Under the pieces are notes generated by a model, which made no database searches, was not told the origin of the DNA, and saw nothing but the letters and a program-made list of their open reading frames with translations. From NCBI GenBank assembly GCA_019059635.1, contig JAGVRJ010000012.1, positions 434,001 to 498,000 on the forward strand: DNA of 64,000 nt, in the 5' to 3' direction. How positions within the stretch are numbered: position 1 is the stretch's first letter; each line of letters starts with the position of its first letter. Below are positions 10,225 to 23,034 of the stretch, one piece after another. The position numbers and the translations under genes were made by a program. The DNA comes from Proales similis (lineage: Eukaryota > Rotifera > Eurotatoria > Ploima > Proalidae).

Positions 10225-11739
10225 TCAATGCCTCCTTTTCTTTTTTGTTCATACACAACAATCGACTAATTAAAACGAATCTTTTTTTTTTTGTTGAAAA
10301 ACAAGCAAACAAGAAATGTTGACGTTTTAAACGAGCCCAAATGCACACAAAATCATGTGCACACACAAACAGAGCAAAGAGCGCGCTCACTCACTTTTTC
10401 AATTTAATCATAATGTTTTGCTTTTTTACGTAACTTGCGAAAAGAGCTTTACCGCCGCACTGACGATTGAAGGCGATTCAGAAATGTCTGTCGAAGGCCA
10501 ACAGCTGAGCATTCACACGCAATCCACACAGGAGCAAACGAGCATTAACTCAAAGCGGATGTAATGAAAACGTGAGCGGCGCCGATCAACTGCATTCAGC
10601 CAGTCAGTCAGTTGGGACTGCGAAATACCCCAAACGAACGCCGACAGCTCAGATTTATCGACCTGAGCGGTAATTATCTACAAAACGGCGATTATGTCAC
10701 AAGTTGCGTGGCAACCGCAACCATCATCGCCTGCCGAAGCGTCTCGGGTTTCGCTGCTTTCATTAAACGCGGCCCACGTTCATAATGAATTTGAAGAAAA
10801 TAGGCGCCTGCAGGCCGGCTCGGTGTAGAAGGCAACTTTGCTCGCTTGCCTTCGAATGGCACCAAACAACTGAATTAGCATAACTCGGATAGCGATCTGG
10901 CGCGTTCGAACTCATAATCATCTCGATTCGAACCGTAAATTGTTGCATCCAAAGTTTGCTCTCTCCTCTCTCTCTCAAAGCCTTCTATTTGCTCTCGTTC
11001 CTTAGTCGCTTTGGTCTATTCGACATAGAACGCATAGAAATGTTTGCTCCACTCAAAAGCCAGCAAGTGCGTCAGAAGACTGGAAACTGTTGAAAAAAAA
11101 GAGAAAAACTTCGCCTTTAGTTCTGACGCAAACGGTCACAGATCACTTTCTACTTTTGCACCACCAGAGCCGCATGGAATCGTCTAATTCGCTTTATTTC
11201 GATATAATTGTGAAAAAAAAATGCCAATTTCAGATTGCGTTTAATCAGATTGCTTATTCGCTCGATATTTAGATGGAATTGTTCAGTAGAATTAAAAAAA
11301 AAAAAGTAAAAAAGAAACGATCTCAACTGATCCCTGTTTGTGTGTGTTGGCTCTTGTCTGTTTCTTTTGCCTTTTCCGCTTTGACTTTAAAATGTGTTGT
11401 AGAGTGAGCTATGTCTTAAATAGGAACGTATCGGGTCGTCGAGCGGTCGGCTTGAGTCAAGAAAATGCTTCTTTTGCTTGTCCGTTTGTTGTCGTTGATT
11501 GGTTCAGGTCAATTTAGGAATCTTTTTTTTTTTTTTTACAAAAACCAAACTGCGAATGAAAAGAAAAAACAAAATTGATTGAATGAACACCAAGATTGAG
11601 GAGCACCGCCAAAGAGCGGAGCGTCCGTCTAAAATTTGAACGAATTTGAATAAAACGATTAAATGGGCAGCGGATTGAATTGGGATCAGCAGCGAGCTTC
11701 GATGGGCTTGTGGACTGACTGGCTTGTCCAATTGGGAGC
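10225..11739. other. GAS2-like 3' region, no gene seen
   Basis: About 1.5 kb. A minus-strand AATAAA at 11193-11198 would end a GAS2-like 3' UTR of about 545 nt. Long A/T homopolymers occur at 10278-10294, 11295-11305 and 11522-11538. No open frame shows family motifs. Confidence 0.4.
11193..11198 (-). terminator. Candidate poly(A) signal of the GAS2-like gene
   Basis: Minus-strand AATAAA about 540 nt after the stop at 11740. Confidence 0.4.
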
Positions 11740-14700
11740 CTAAGATTGGCGGTCATCAGTGGCCGACTCGGCATTCGCCGTCACAGGAATGTCAGTGTAA
11801 GAGGGCAGCGAACTGGTTCGCTTGTGCTTGGCCTCATTGTCTCCACTTTGCTCGGTTTGGCCGGAGCCGTATTTGGAAGCGAGCCGCTCGCAGTCGTCCA
11901 ACATGAGCTTGTACTCGTCCAAGTCGGGCTCTAGAGTCTCGAAGTTGTTCATCAGCTCGATCAGGTCCTGAGCGGAATTGGTTCGTTGCACCTGGTAGTA
12001 AATGTCGTTGTTTGACTTGGAGCGGAGCAGCTCTTGCTTGTCGCCGACTTTCAACGAGCAGAACTCGGCCGAATTGAGACTGCAGTCGTGCTGCTTTTCG
12101 TTTTTTTTCGCAAACAGACGCCGTCTTGAGGCCGAGTGCTCGTATGAAACGCCGACGTTTCCGATCACAGTGTTGTTCAGAAGAGCGTTTATGGCCCGTT
12201 CGTGAGCAATTTGCATTCCGACCGGATGACTGCGCGTGTAAATCGGATCTGCGGTTTGCTTCTGCGCTATTTTGCTCATCAAGTTGGACTTTTTGCGCAG
12301 CTCGGACGCCTTGTTCTCCTTGTAGTCGTGTGCAGTCGAGTTGGACACGGTGTTGCTCGATACGATCGAGCTGAGCGAATCGCGTCGGTGTCGACCGGTC
12401 GACTCAGACGCGCCTGCTCGTGTCGGTGTGCTGATGTTGTTCATTGAGTTGGAGGACGACTTGAGCAGATTGGACTTGAGTAGATAATTCTTGGCCGAAC
12501 TCTGACCAGGCGCGGCTTCGCTCAATATGCATGCAGTTGCCGATCGCTCGCCCGAGCGCTTTTTCACCTTTCTGGGCGTTGTCCGCTGCGCTGGAGTAGT
12601 CGCTGCTACTTTAGGCTCGCAATTTACTTTTGCCTGGCCAGTTCGTGTCTGCAGCTTCATGTCCATCGATTTCTTCATTTCGGCCAGCTTCTCTTTGGCC
12701 AGATTTAAATTTCGACCTTTTTTGGACGCAGACAGCTGAGGCGATGCAAATTGCTGCGGCTGTTTTGGATTTGTTGCCGCCGCTGTTCTTGTTGTGTCGG
12801 TCGAACTACTCTGGTCGTAGAACTCAAAATTTCGACGACTCTTGTCCCATTGCGGTCGTTTTGGTCGATATTGGACCTTGTCACTTTGATCGTCTCTGAC
12901 CTCAAGTTTCTCGTCAAGCGAGTCGTCCAACGTCCGACCAAAGACGTCATCGATCGCCTCACTGTCACACTCGCGCACTTGCAGCGTTTTACTTCTGACG
13001 TATTTCTTGAGCCTCGGCGGTGGCTTCGGACTCGAATAGGACGCGTCAGAATGCCTGGGAACAGGCGAGCACGCTCTAAAGTAGCTTTCTAGATTCTGCA
13101 GATCGGACTCTTCCGACAAGAGCTCAGTGGGCGAGTTGCTTGAATATCCGGTGCTCGACGCAGATGTCGCACCGCTCTGAACTTCTTCGCTCAGCTTCAG
13201 ACTTCGCTTGCATGCGCCGATCGGAGTGGGTAGCTTGCTCTCGCCACAAAACAAATCGTTGCCTGTGGACTTGGATGCCGAGTATTGGGTTCGATTGAAC
13301 TTCAATAGGCCGGAGCAGGGTTTGGTGCCCGAGTAGCAGTCTAATCGAGTGTGGTCGGTCTGTTGATTCGCTTTCGCTCCAGCTCGCCTTGGAGTCAGAT
13401 CGAGGCGAGCCGGCGGCGCCAGTCCACATCGCGTGTTGGACTTGGGCATGATGCAGTTGGCGCTGCTTTTGCCCGGCATTGCGCTCGACTTGGATATGCG
13501 ATCGAGATAGTTGTGCGAAAGACTCTTTGCCAACGCACTGGTCACAGAGGTCTGTGATTGGCGCTCAGGTGCAACAAGAATCTGATCGACAATGTACTTG
13601 CCGCGCTCGTCTCTGTTAATCAGCAGATGCGCGTCGTTGAGGTCTGCGCCTGGACTGGGCTTGGCAAGTCCGAAAGTCGAGTACTTGGCGGACGTGAGGC
13701 CACTTGAAACGGTCGAGCGAGTGGCCAAGTTGTTTGAGCTGCCGAATATTGATCGTTTGCAAGAGGAGGCTCTTGGTCCGTTGCTGTTGTTGCTGCTGCT
13801 GGTGTATGTCGATCGCGGTGTGTTGAGCACAACTGGTGACAGGAGAATATTAGAGCAGGACGATGCGCCTAAAATTATCAAATGCAATTAGAGTGAAAAA
13901 AAGAGCAAAAATATTTGAAATGGTCCGATTAAATAGAAGAGGCGAAGAAGAGTGAAATAAAGAACGAGTGAGATGATTACGATGATGATAGCGATGGTGA
14001 TCAGAAATAAAGACGACGACGACAATTATGACAATGACAGGACACGAGTACGAATGCTGGCTGCAATAAGGACCGCTCTGCTTGATTGGCTTTTAAGTCC
14101 AAAACAATTGCATCGACCAATGAGATAAGAAAAGCAATCAAATGAGGATAAATTAGAAACGCTTGCCACTCGCCTAGTCAGCGTCCGTTTGACATGCTTG
14201 ACAGTGAGCGCTTGTGCGTGTGTGTGTGTGTGTGTGTGTGTTTAGAGACGCGTGTGGCGTCTCGTTTTGCGCATTGAGAAATTTGCAAAACGAAGCAGAT
14301 GCGAAATATGGGTCACCGTCATGAAGGGATAAAGCGTGAGATTTAGAAGCGAATGTAAATAAACTCGGCCGCACTCAAGAGTCGACTCTCGTCAAGCCAG
14401 TGGCGCGACCACCACTCTCGAGCACTCTTCTATTTTAGCATCTGAACGATGGTGGCACTCGATTAGATTCTGACTGAACGTGACCGACTGATTTAAGGCT
14501 CGTGCAGGATGGACTGGTTCTTCAATTAGCCGCTGCCTACCTTGATCAAGCTGGCCTCGTCGGCTCGACGGAGTTTGGTGGCACTCTTTGAAACGACACG
14601 GGTCGTGTTTGTTCAAGTAGTTTTCCAATGTGTCCCATCCGCCGCCCACACGCACCATGATGTGGTTGCGCATTATCTGCCAGCGTCGAGTTAGTCGTAT

Positions 14701-15969
14701 TCAAGCAACGGCCACCTCGCCTGCAAAACTTACCCGAATGAATACTTTGGTGTTGCCGATTAAATACTTGCTCTCGCCGACCTTGTTGACCAGAAACTTG
14801 GCATCGCACGTGCATCTGTTGGCAATGCTGCAAACGTGACTGTGAATGAGGTCCTCTTGTGGCTGGTTGCCAGCAGGCTGCTGATCGCTGCCAGCCGCGT
14901 TCCAGTTCGAACGATCGCCGGCCGACACTGCCGATGAGAATATGGCCGACGATGAAGAAGAAAGAGGTGGCGAATGCAACAGACTGTGTTTGGACGGCGA
15001 GTTGGCCGCCGAGTCGTTTCCAGCTCGCTTTTCAGAAATGTCCAGAGACGAGACAGAGAACGAAGAGTGCAGTGAGCCAAAGGCGTCTTGTTTGACCTCG
15101 TCGCCTTGTTCGAGTGAATCGTTGCACTCGTTACGTTCAAGCGAGTCGTTCATGTCCGATATTGAGGAAGAGTTGCTCAGACTGCTCGTTCGATTGGAGT
15201 TGTCACTCGGACACGGCATGGTTGAGTTTATTTGATCGAGCGAGATTCGCTCTTGGTTTATATGTTGAATGAGATTGCTCGATGATTCTGGATTGGGCTT
15301 TGACTCGTTTTCTTGCGACAGCTGCTGCTGTTGCTGCTGCTGCTGCTCAGAGCATTTGAGACGATTCTGCGCCTGTCGTTCGCGTTCGAGCTCGGCCTCG
15401 ATTTCCTGCTCGAACTTGATCAAAGTGGGCACTTGCAGGCCGAAGCGCGAGCCGAAACGGGCCACCTCCAGCAAGCATAAAATGAAATTCTTTTCGTTTT
15501 TCCTCAGAATCAGATCGTCCGTTTCGAACATGAGACACTCGCGCACTTTGACCACAGAGCGGCACCATTTTATGAAATTGGAAATGTTGTCGCGCGCCTG
15601 AAACGACTCGGCGCGAGCGTTCGTTCTGTAGAGAAGAAACTCGCCACTGAGCGTGTGGGCCACTTTGCCTGCGCTTGACCGGACCGGAATTCCGGCCGCG
15701 TTCAAGTCACGCATGTACTCGACGTTCATCCGGCTGGCGGCCTTCATCACCATGTTGGCGTGCTCGCACAATAAAACTCCGCTCTCGAGCTGTGAAACAA
15801 AACTGTGCACCGACAGGTTGTATTTGGGATACATTGAGTTGAACCATTCGGCCAGGTCCTCCTTCATTGCGTACAAATACTCGTCCTGAGTGGAGAACGG
15901 CTGTATAGAGCGCATCTCGCCGATGGCCGCTGCCTGCGTCTCGTCCGCTTCTAGATCCATTTGCAGCAT
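11740..15969 (-). CDS. GAS2L: GAS2-like actin-microtubule linker with long C-terminal tail
   Basis: Cytoskeletal crosslinker: a calponin-homology (CH) domain for actin and a GAR domain for microtubules. Three exons (14734-15969, 14541-14676, 11740-13868) sum to 3501 nt, giving 1166 residues. The CH domain is in residues about 30-200 ([54 protein letters not shown]). A Gln run and a Ser/Asn-rich linker follow. The GAR domain is at about 375-445: [18 protein letters not shown], then [11 protein letters not shown] and NKHDPCRF on exon 2, all diagnostic. The remaining 700 residues, one exon, are Ser/Lys/Arg-rich and low complexity, as in GAS2L1/2 and Drosophila Pigs. The second intron is long for this genome (672 nt, 13869-14540) and contains a (GT)12 run. 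Confidence 0.92.
14218..14241. repeat. (GT)12 microsatellite in a GAS2-like intron
   Basis: Perfect dinucleotide run of 24 nt inside the 672-nt intron. Confidence 0.9.
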
Positions 15970-18615
15970 CGTTTCGGATCTTCAACTGGCCACTGGTGTG
16001 TGTCTTTGCACTCCAAAATGTGGCTGCCCTCTGAATCTAAATTGCTGAACTATGCTAAGCTTGCGTCGTCCGGGTCGAGAGTGCGTACAATTGAACCAAC
16101 AAAAACAACAACATAAATAATAATGTAAAGCGGACGTGATTAAGAGCGATTTTTTTCTTTGCTTGGCGCAGAGCGGGCGCGTGCGCTCTCTCTCTCTCTC
16201 TCTGTGAACAGAGTACAAGAGAAATGAGGAAAAGGAGAAATATGAAGAGAAATGTGTGATTTGCCCGGTCACCATGTGTTTGCACAGGCCGAGGAGAGTA
16301 GAGCGAATCGGGTCGGCAAAGAGAGCAGGCGACGGAGGAGGCGAAAACGCAAGAAAATGGCGAGTGACTCGATTAACGCGGACGCGTTGAACGATTCTTC
16401 GCCTCTGCATGTAAATTAAGTCGGAGATAGAAGCACATTGCAATATGCTAATCGAATAGCAAGACGAGTCGCAAATGACGCACGTGTCACACAAAACGGT
16501 TAGTCCGAGCACTTGTCGGTTCTGACCAGTCGCTCGCCAATCTGACTTGCGCCTCTTCTGTTCACTTGCACTTCGTTTGCTTGCTTGTTTGTTTGTTTAC
16601 GCCATATTTCGTTCAATAGATTAAAAATTCGTCAGCGGCCGGCCAGACGATGCCACTTAAGCCGACAGATCCTGTTTCGCTACTGAGCGAGCGCGAGACC
16701 TCATTTCGTGCAAAAGCGTTTAGATTCGAAGTAGAATGCGCGTATTGACTGACACCAGGCTTGCTCACGTCTTAATCAAGAGCCCGCTCGGATCTACAAT
16801 CATGCAGGCTCAAATGGCTTGAATTGCATTTTAGCTCGCGTTGAGCCAGTCGTCGCGACTTGTCGATTAATAAGAATGAGTGGAAACTGTGCAATGAATT
16901 TGCTTCGGCCATAATGACGCTCGAAAATAAGGTGAATTGAATGCAATAAACAGAGATAAAAAGTTTCATCGACTCGAAAAAGGTGAAATTGTGCGAAAGT
17001 GAGACATCAAAGTCACTCAGAAGAGAGAGAGAAGATTTGAGGTGCTTGAGGGTAGAGTCTAACGTCGAGTAGAGTAGATCGTTTCACACTTTGATGTTGG
17101 AGCGACAAATCAAACACCAGCGCCAAGCAAACCTCCATCACAACAAAAACAACAATAATTACCACATAGGACGCGATAATAGGCTCATTAGAAAATTGCT
17201 TGAGAGCGAGCGCTTTCAAATTGGATTAGTTGAGAAAAAAAGCAATCTGAGAGAACGAGGTAGAGAGAAAGAGATGCGAACGAGATAGGTAGGAATGGCC
17301 AATTCGATTGCGACCAACTCCAAAGCCTCCGCGTGTGATTATCTAACGCAGAGCCGAGGCCCAGTGCAGCGACTAATTAGAGTTTAAACTGTCCGCCACC
17401 ACACCTCTGGCTCTTACGCACACAAATTGGTCGACGCAATTTTTAATTAAAAAAGTAGAATCAAGAGAGAGAGAGAGAAGGAGAAATTAGGAGCGAACGA
17501 GATTATCTTGCTGGATGCGAGACGCACGAGCACTCACTTGGTCGGTTTCGTCGCCTCCTAGTCCGCTCGTAATCTTGCGTCATGAGCTCTTTGAACAGAA
17601 GCTCAGATTTTCTCTTTTTTAAAATGGAGCCACGAAAAGGGCGAATGACCGACCGATCAAATAAATCAGAGAGGGAGAGAAGCCAACAGTGGACTGCAGG
17701 ACTCTAATCGAAACGAGCAAACAAGCAAATTGAAAGCACAAGTAGCAGGAGAGCGGCAGAAGTGAATGGCCAGAGGCAGGCGACAAATTTGAAATAAATT
17801 GAAATTGACTCAACTCACAAGAGCGCGTGTGCCGCTAATTTCTCCCACGCAGTCTGCGCGTTCGACTTATTATTGAATGACACAGAGGGTTTATCTGATG
17901 TTGAGAATGACAAATTGAAATGCGACTCGCTTTATAGGCTCGGCTCTAAATGATAAATTCGACAATTGCGATTTGCCTCAGTTTGTTCTCGAATGCGATA
18001 CAAAAGCGAAAAGAAAGAGAGTGAACAAGAGAGCGAACGAGCGAGAGAGAGAGAGAGAGTGAGTGAGTGAGTGAGTAATAGGCGATTGAGGCTCGTCAGT
18101 ACACAATGGAATAGCTGCCGCAAGCAACCAAAGTACTAATTTACTTCGTATATTGTCCAATTCGATGCCGATAAATCTCCTTCGAAATTGGTTGAGAACA
18201 ACAAGCGGCGAAAACAAAGCGTCGACGGCCCTGAGCTGATGGACGATACTATCGAGCGCCTCTCACAGAATTGCGCAACCCAGAGCACATTGGCTCAGAT
18301 GTGTTTGCGCTCACTCGCGTAATTAGAACTGGCGAGGTGAGAGTGTGGCGCAAGGTCCTCTCTCACCCTTGTCCCTTGTTGGTGGGTGTTTAACTCGAGA
18401 ATAATCGTGATTGCCGTTACGTTATTCATGATCGCGAGCGCGGTTGTCCTCTCTCTCGTCATCTTGGTCGATTGCCAAATAAAGCAACCTCGTCGGAATA
18501 ACAAAAACAACGAAAAAAAAGGCGAATTGACGACTCGAGTGGGAATAGGAGCGAGCAAATGAGCGCCAGTCCAAGCCAGTAGAGATTGGAAACGAAGGGA
18601 GAGCGCAATAAGAAA

Positions 18616-18627
18616 GCGCGCGCGCGC
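18616..18627. repeat. Alternating GC tract
   Basis: Twelve alternating G/C bases; this sequence type can adopt Z-DNA. Confidence 0.8.
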
Positions 18628-19987
18628 AAAAGATCGGGACGACTAAAACCAATAAGAGAATGAAAATAGCGCACACATATGAGCTCCTCGAAGGCGAGAG
18701 GCACCTTGAATGCTGCATTGAATTTCAATTATGAGAAATGGAAAAAAGGCGATTATTGCTCTCTACCTGAAATAGGGAAATGAAAGCAAATGGGCCAAGC
18801 GTGAGATGGCCGTCATCATCATAATAAATGAATGTTCTAAAAGGGGCCACACTCGCTTGTTGTTCAAACACACACGCTTCCTCATCGCTCGATTTGCATT
18901 TGACTTATGATGAACTAACCATCGAATGAAAATGGACCTGGCAGCGGTCAATATAAAGACGACGACTACGACGACGACGACGATGAGAATGAAGAGTATG
19001 ACGGCAGTGGCGGCAGCAAGCGATGACCTTTTGAACCAAATCGGGCACACGCCTCATTAAGTCCGTTCGTCGAGCGGTCGGTCAGTGAAAAAGAGTGAAA
19101 TATGATGCAGGGCACACTCCAGCAGACGAGAGCGACACCAGTCGGCTCGTCCACCTGCTAGCTAACTGGTTCATGTTTATTGTACTTCAAAATCAAGAGT
19201 CAATCAAGTCGACTGAGACTCTCTCGTGTCGCCAATCCAAACAAATTCAGGTCGCAATCAAGCTCGGCTAGAGCTGTTTAATCGACCTGATTGCCTTTTC
19301 TGTTGCTGCCGCTGCTGCTGAGTGCATGCCAATCTGAAGCAGTAAGCTCGCTGACCGTCTTCTAAGGGGCAGACAAGCTGATATTTAAAACCATCAAGTG
19401 AGATAACGAGTCGAGCAAGAAGCGTCAGAACGAAATGCAGCAGTCTTACGTCTCTGACCTCTCTAAGCTCAGATGGCCCCTTTCGCTCTCTCGTCTTGAA
19501 CGCGTTTCATTCACTTCTGACTCAATCATTTACAAGTTGATTGCAATTAGAGAGGCGGCGGAGGCGAGTGCAAGCAGATTAAACGAACAAAAAAAGGAGA
19601 AGAATTGGAGATTTGCTTGTGCGCACTAGTCAGAGAGAAGAGAATTAGGATTTGAATATGTGCGTGCAAGGGGCGCTTGTGTGAAACGCAATGTCGATCA
19701 TTCTTAATTCGGCTCACTTTCAAAACTAGTCATTAGAAGAAGGGCAATAGAACGAAGCGAACAAAGCGAATAACAAAAAAAAGAGAGGGGCAAAGAAGGA
19801 GAAAAAAAAACCGAATTCTAATTTAATTGACTCGCGGCAGGACGGTCATGCAGTCGGACGGACGCCCAGAGTGAAGGCGAGCGAAACAATCGACCAAACA
19901 CCGTCCGCGCAAACAACAACAACCACCAGCTTTCGGTTTGTTTTCATTTTGCTCGCACCCAGCACTAATTCAGACCGAATGAACAAA

Positions 19988-20000
19988 CGCGCGCGCGCGC
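19988..20000. repeat. Alternating CG tract
   Basis: Thirteen alternating C/G bases in the same intergenic region. Confidence 0.8.
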
Positions 20001-21898
20001 AACATTGAAGAGTTGCATTCTTAATCCGAGGCCAGCGGGCAACCAGGCCAGTGATATGCAAGTCGGCTCTGTTTCGATAAAACAAAAGCAAATGAATGTT
20101 TGTGTTTTGTTTAATCCGACCGGCTTTGGCCAAGTGAACAGTGACCAGCTAGCAAGCAAGCAGAAGCCAAGTGTGTCTTGGCGTGTGAGATGGCTTATGA
20201 AGAGATTCGATGGAAATGAATGTGCGCCCCTCTCTCTCTCTCGGCCCATGCGATTCCCTCTTTATTTTCTCTCTTGCCCGCTCACTCTCTCTCTGGCCCT
20301 CCCTGGCCATTATTATGAAGCTCGTTTGTTGGATTAGAAGAGGAAAATGGTTGCGACGTACAAACGAGCGACCAGATTAATTTTGAATATGAGCGTCTGA
20401 GAAAAGCGAGACGCAAAATTACAAATGACTGGCTACTACTGTGAGCAATTTTGCGGTGAATGCGTCTACGACTCATTTGTTCGAACTGACTGGGCATTTG
20501 CGGTGCGCTTGAGCTTAAAAATGTCAATGTTTTCAAGCCGCTAGGGTTCGCTGCTCATATGGAGCATAACAATCACTCACAAATCCAAGCCGACTGGTAA
20601 ATATCGCGAGTCGAATTTTCTTCGCTCATTGTTGTTTGTTACTCGTTTTCTATAACAAGCCCTCCTCTCCCCTTTGCCTCGCTTTCTCCGTCTCAATCCC
20701 TTTCTCTCTCTCTCTCTCTGTGGCGCTGTGTTGCTAGCTGGCTCGCTTTGTTCATCATCTTGCTAAACCAAGCAATGTCTTCGATCTAACAAACACACAT
20801 TGGCCGTTTTCTTTATTGCGTGAATGCAACGCCACACCGTGATACAAACACACGAAAGCCAAATGCCACTTGTAATTAAAACGGCTCATTGAGCGAGTCG
20901 AGAAATAGGCCACAGAAGCGGCCAGGGAGCCAAATACTAAAAGCCAAGTCGGTCGGTTTTTCACATCCGCACTCAATATTTACGAGTGCCCATCGACTTG
21001 GCCGTCTTTGTTAAGCATAATGGTCAACCGAGAAGCTCGAGTGCCGTTCACGCGGCCACACGGCGTTCCGCGATTGAACTCAAGAGAGGCGACCGGGGTC
21101 GAAGCAAACTGGCGCTGGCTTGGCTTAGACCGGATTAGAAGAAATTCAAGCAGATTAGGGTTCAGAGGCCAGGTTGACTTTGATTGGCCAACTTGCGCCA
21201 GTTGGATGTCACCAGCAACTTTCTATTTCTGTCTCTTTGCTCTGGCCAAATTGGCCTGAACGTGTTGCCGGTCGGTGCCTGTTCCAGTTTGTATTTGCTC
21301 GCTGATTAGGAAAACAAAACATAAAGGTGCTCGAAGCGCAAGCAGACTTTGAAACGGTTCCCAAATCAGCCGAATGCCGACACACACTCTTCGAACAAAG
21401 GTACCCGAATCTGAGCAGCATCGAGGCGAAATAATTCAACAAAACAAAGAGCGAGCAAAGTCTAAATGTTAGAGCTGGCGCGCCAGGTTCGAGTCATAGC
21501 GCCAGGTTCTCTTGTTTGCCGCTTTTGATCGCTCTTTCCGTCGCAATCTTTCATCTCCGGCTTGGTTGTCAAGTTAAAGTTTTGCAAGCTGTGACTCGCA
21601 AAAAGCTTTCGCAGCCGGAAAGCAATGTTGCAAGCTCTAGAACGCTTTGCGCAGCGCTCGTTGCTCGCCTCAAAGTGCACACAGAGTCGGCTAGACATTA
21701 TTCGCCAATTTACATTTGCATTGCGCACGATCACGCTCAGCGCAGGGGCTGTAAGCTCTTATCTCTTTTGCCAGATGTTGGTTCACCGACGATCTGCTCA
21801 GACTGAATAATCAACTTTTAGACTGTGTGGTTGTTAGACAAACGAATCGAGTGCGGTTTGAGAGCTCACGATTAGGCAGCAGAACAAGTCGTTGAAAA

Positions 21899-22645
21899 AT
21901 GAGCAAAGTCGAAGTGAGCGGAGACAATGCCGAGCAGAAGCGCATGGCCGAGTACCTATTGTCTCAAATGGACACGTTTCCGGACTTTCCCAAGCCCGGA
22001 ATCAACTTCAAGTATGAGCCGACGCTTTCACTCGCTTGCGGCTGCTTTGCCCTCAGAGCTTATTGCACGACAGGGACACACTGTCGCTATTTCGCAAGCC
22101 AGACACCCTTCAAGAAGTGATCGACCTGTTTGCCAATCACATCGCTCGCATCGGAGCGACCGTCATTGTCGGCCTTGAGTCGCGCGGCTTCATCATCGGC
22201 TCGGCGGTCGCCTACAAACTCAAGCTTCCGTTTGTGCCGGTGCGCAAGAAAGGCAAACTGCCCGGGCCCGTGATTTCGTACAAATACGAGCTCGAGTACG
22301 GCGAGGTAATCGCCTGATTTTGAATTTGCACTTTCAAGTCAGACTCTCAAGCGGCGCCAATTAAACTAGGACGTGTTTGAGATTCAGAGCCAGGCTCTGA
22401 ATTCAAGCCAAAAAGTTGTGATTGTCGATGATCTAATCGCTACCGGAGGTAACTATTCGCACTTGCAGCGTCTTCAATCTGCTCCTCACGGCCATTTCAA
22501 AGGCACATTCGCAGCCGCCATCGAGCTGATCGGCCAGCTAGACGCTCAAGTGCTCGAGTGCGTGGCACTTGTCGAACTGAGCGCTCTGAACGGACAGGCG
22601 AAGCTCAAAGCACCTGTTACTTCTTTTATCAAAATTTTGGACTGA
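21899..22645 (+). CDS. APRT: Adenine phosphoribosyltransferase
   Basis: Purine salvage enzyme making AMP from adenine and PRPP. Four exons (21899-22011, 22059-22305, 22370-22448, 22503-22645) sum to 582 nt, giving 193 residues (human 180). Visible motifs: [11 protein letters not shown] near the N-terminus; [24 protein letters not shown]; the PRPP loop [13 protein letters not shown], rebuilt across the third intron; and ECVALVEL before the C-terminus. The first acceptor is placed at 22058 because only that site keeps the frame. It leaves a short, altered version of the usual F-x-DI-x-PLL segment (F-N-LLHD), so this junction is the weakest point. eIF3L follows 390 bp downstream on the same strand. 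Confidence 0.93.
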
Positions 22646-23034
22646 GCGAGCAGGCGATGCTTCGCTTAGGCAAACTTGACAGATTAGAATAAAGAAGCAA
22701 ACGCCGTAGTCGATCATTTAGTGACAGTGGGGGCATGAGCGGGTGGCTTTGGGCGAAGAGAGGGATAGAACTTGAATTCAAATTCAGAGTGCTTGTTGGC
22801 AATCTCGTTTTGAAACGTGCTTGCGTTCATCTACACGCATTGGCCCTCTCTCTCACACACACACACACTGAGAAAGACACTCACCCGCACGATTGTGTGT
22901 GTGTGTGTGCATGCATTCGTCTCATTCGTCTCAATCAGCGTAGCCAAGCAGCTTTGCTTGGTCCTTTCTGGTCTTTTCTTAACTTTGGTTTGTCCGCAGA
23001 GTCCTAGACAAACAGATTCACACGACAGAACGCG
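22646..23034. other. APRT-eIF3L spacer
   Basis: Contains the APRT poly(A) hexamer (22688-22693), AC/GT runs near 22855-22870 and 22894-22912, and a strong acceptor-like pyrimidine-AG site ending at 22999, 36 nt before the eIF3L ATG. Confidence 0.5.
22688..22693 (+). terminator. Candidate poly(A) signal of APRT
   Basis: AATAAA 43 nt after the APRT stop. Confidence 0.6.

Larger units (their letters stand above)
15970..21898. other. 5.9-kb intergenic region between GAS2-like gene and APRT
   Basis: The longest stretch without a recognisable gene. It separates two divergent genes, so it holds both promoters and possibly distant control elements. I see CT/GA runs (16184-16203, 18038-18062, 20703-20720), alternating CG tracts (18616-18627, 19988-20000), and many purine-rich stretches. 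Open frames exceed 90 codons only by chance-like, low-complexity reading, and none shows a domain. A tRNA-like B box near 21487 has no matching A box or acceptor stem. Confidence 0.5.

Noticed and set aside
19846-20337. Overlapping frames of about 95-110 codons on both strands
   Set aside because: Both strands open over the same stretch with no motif or codon bias; chance frames in intergenic DNA.
21480-21500. tRNA-like B box (GGTTCGAGTC)
   Set aside because: No A box, no acceptor stem pairing at a suitable distance.
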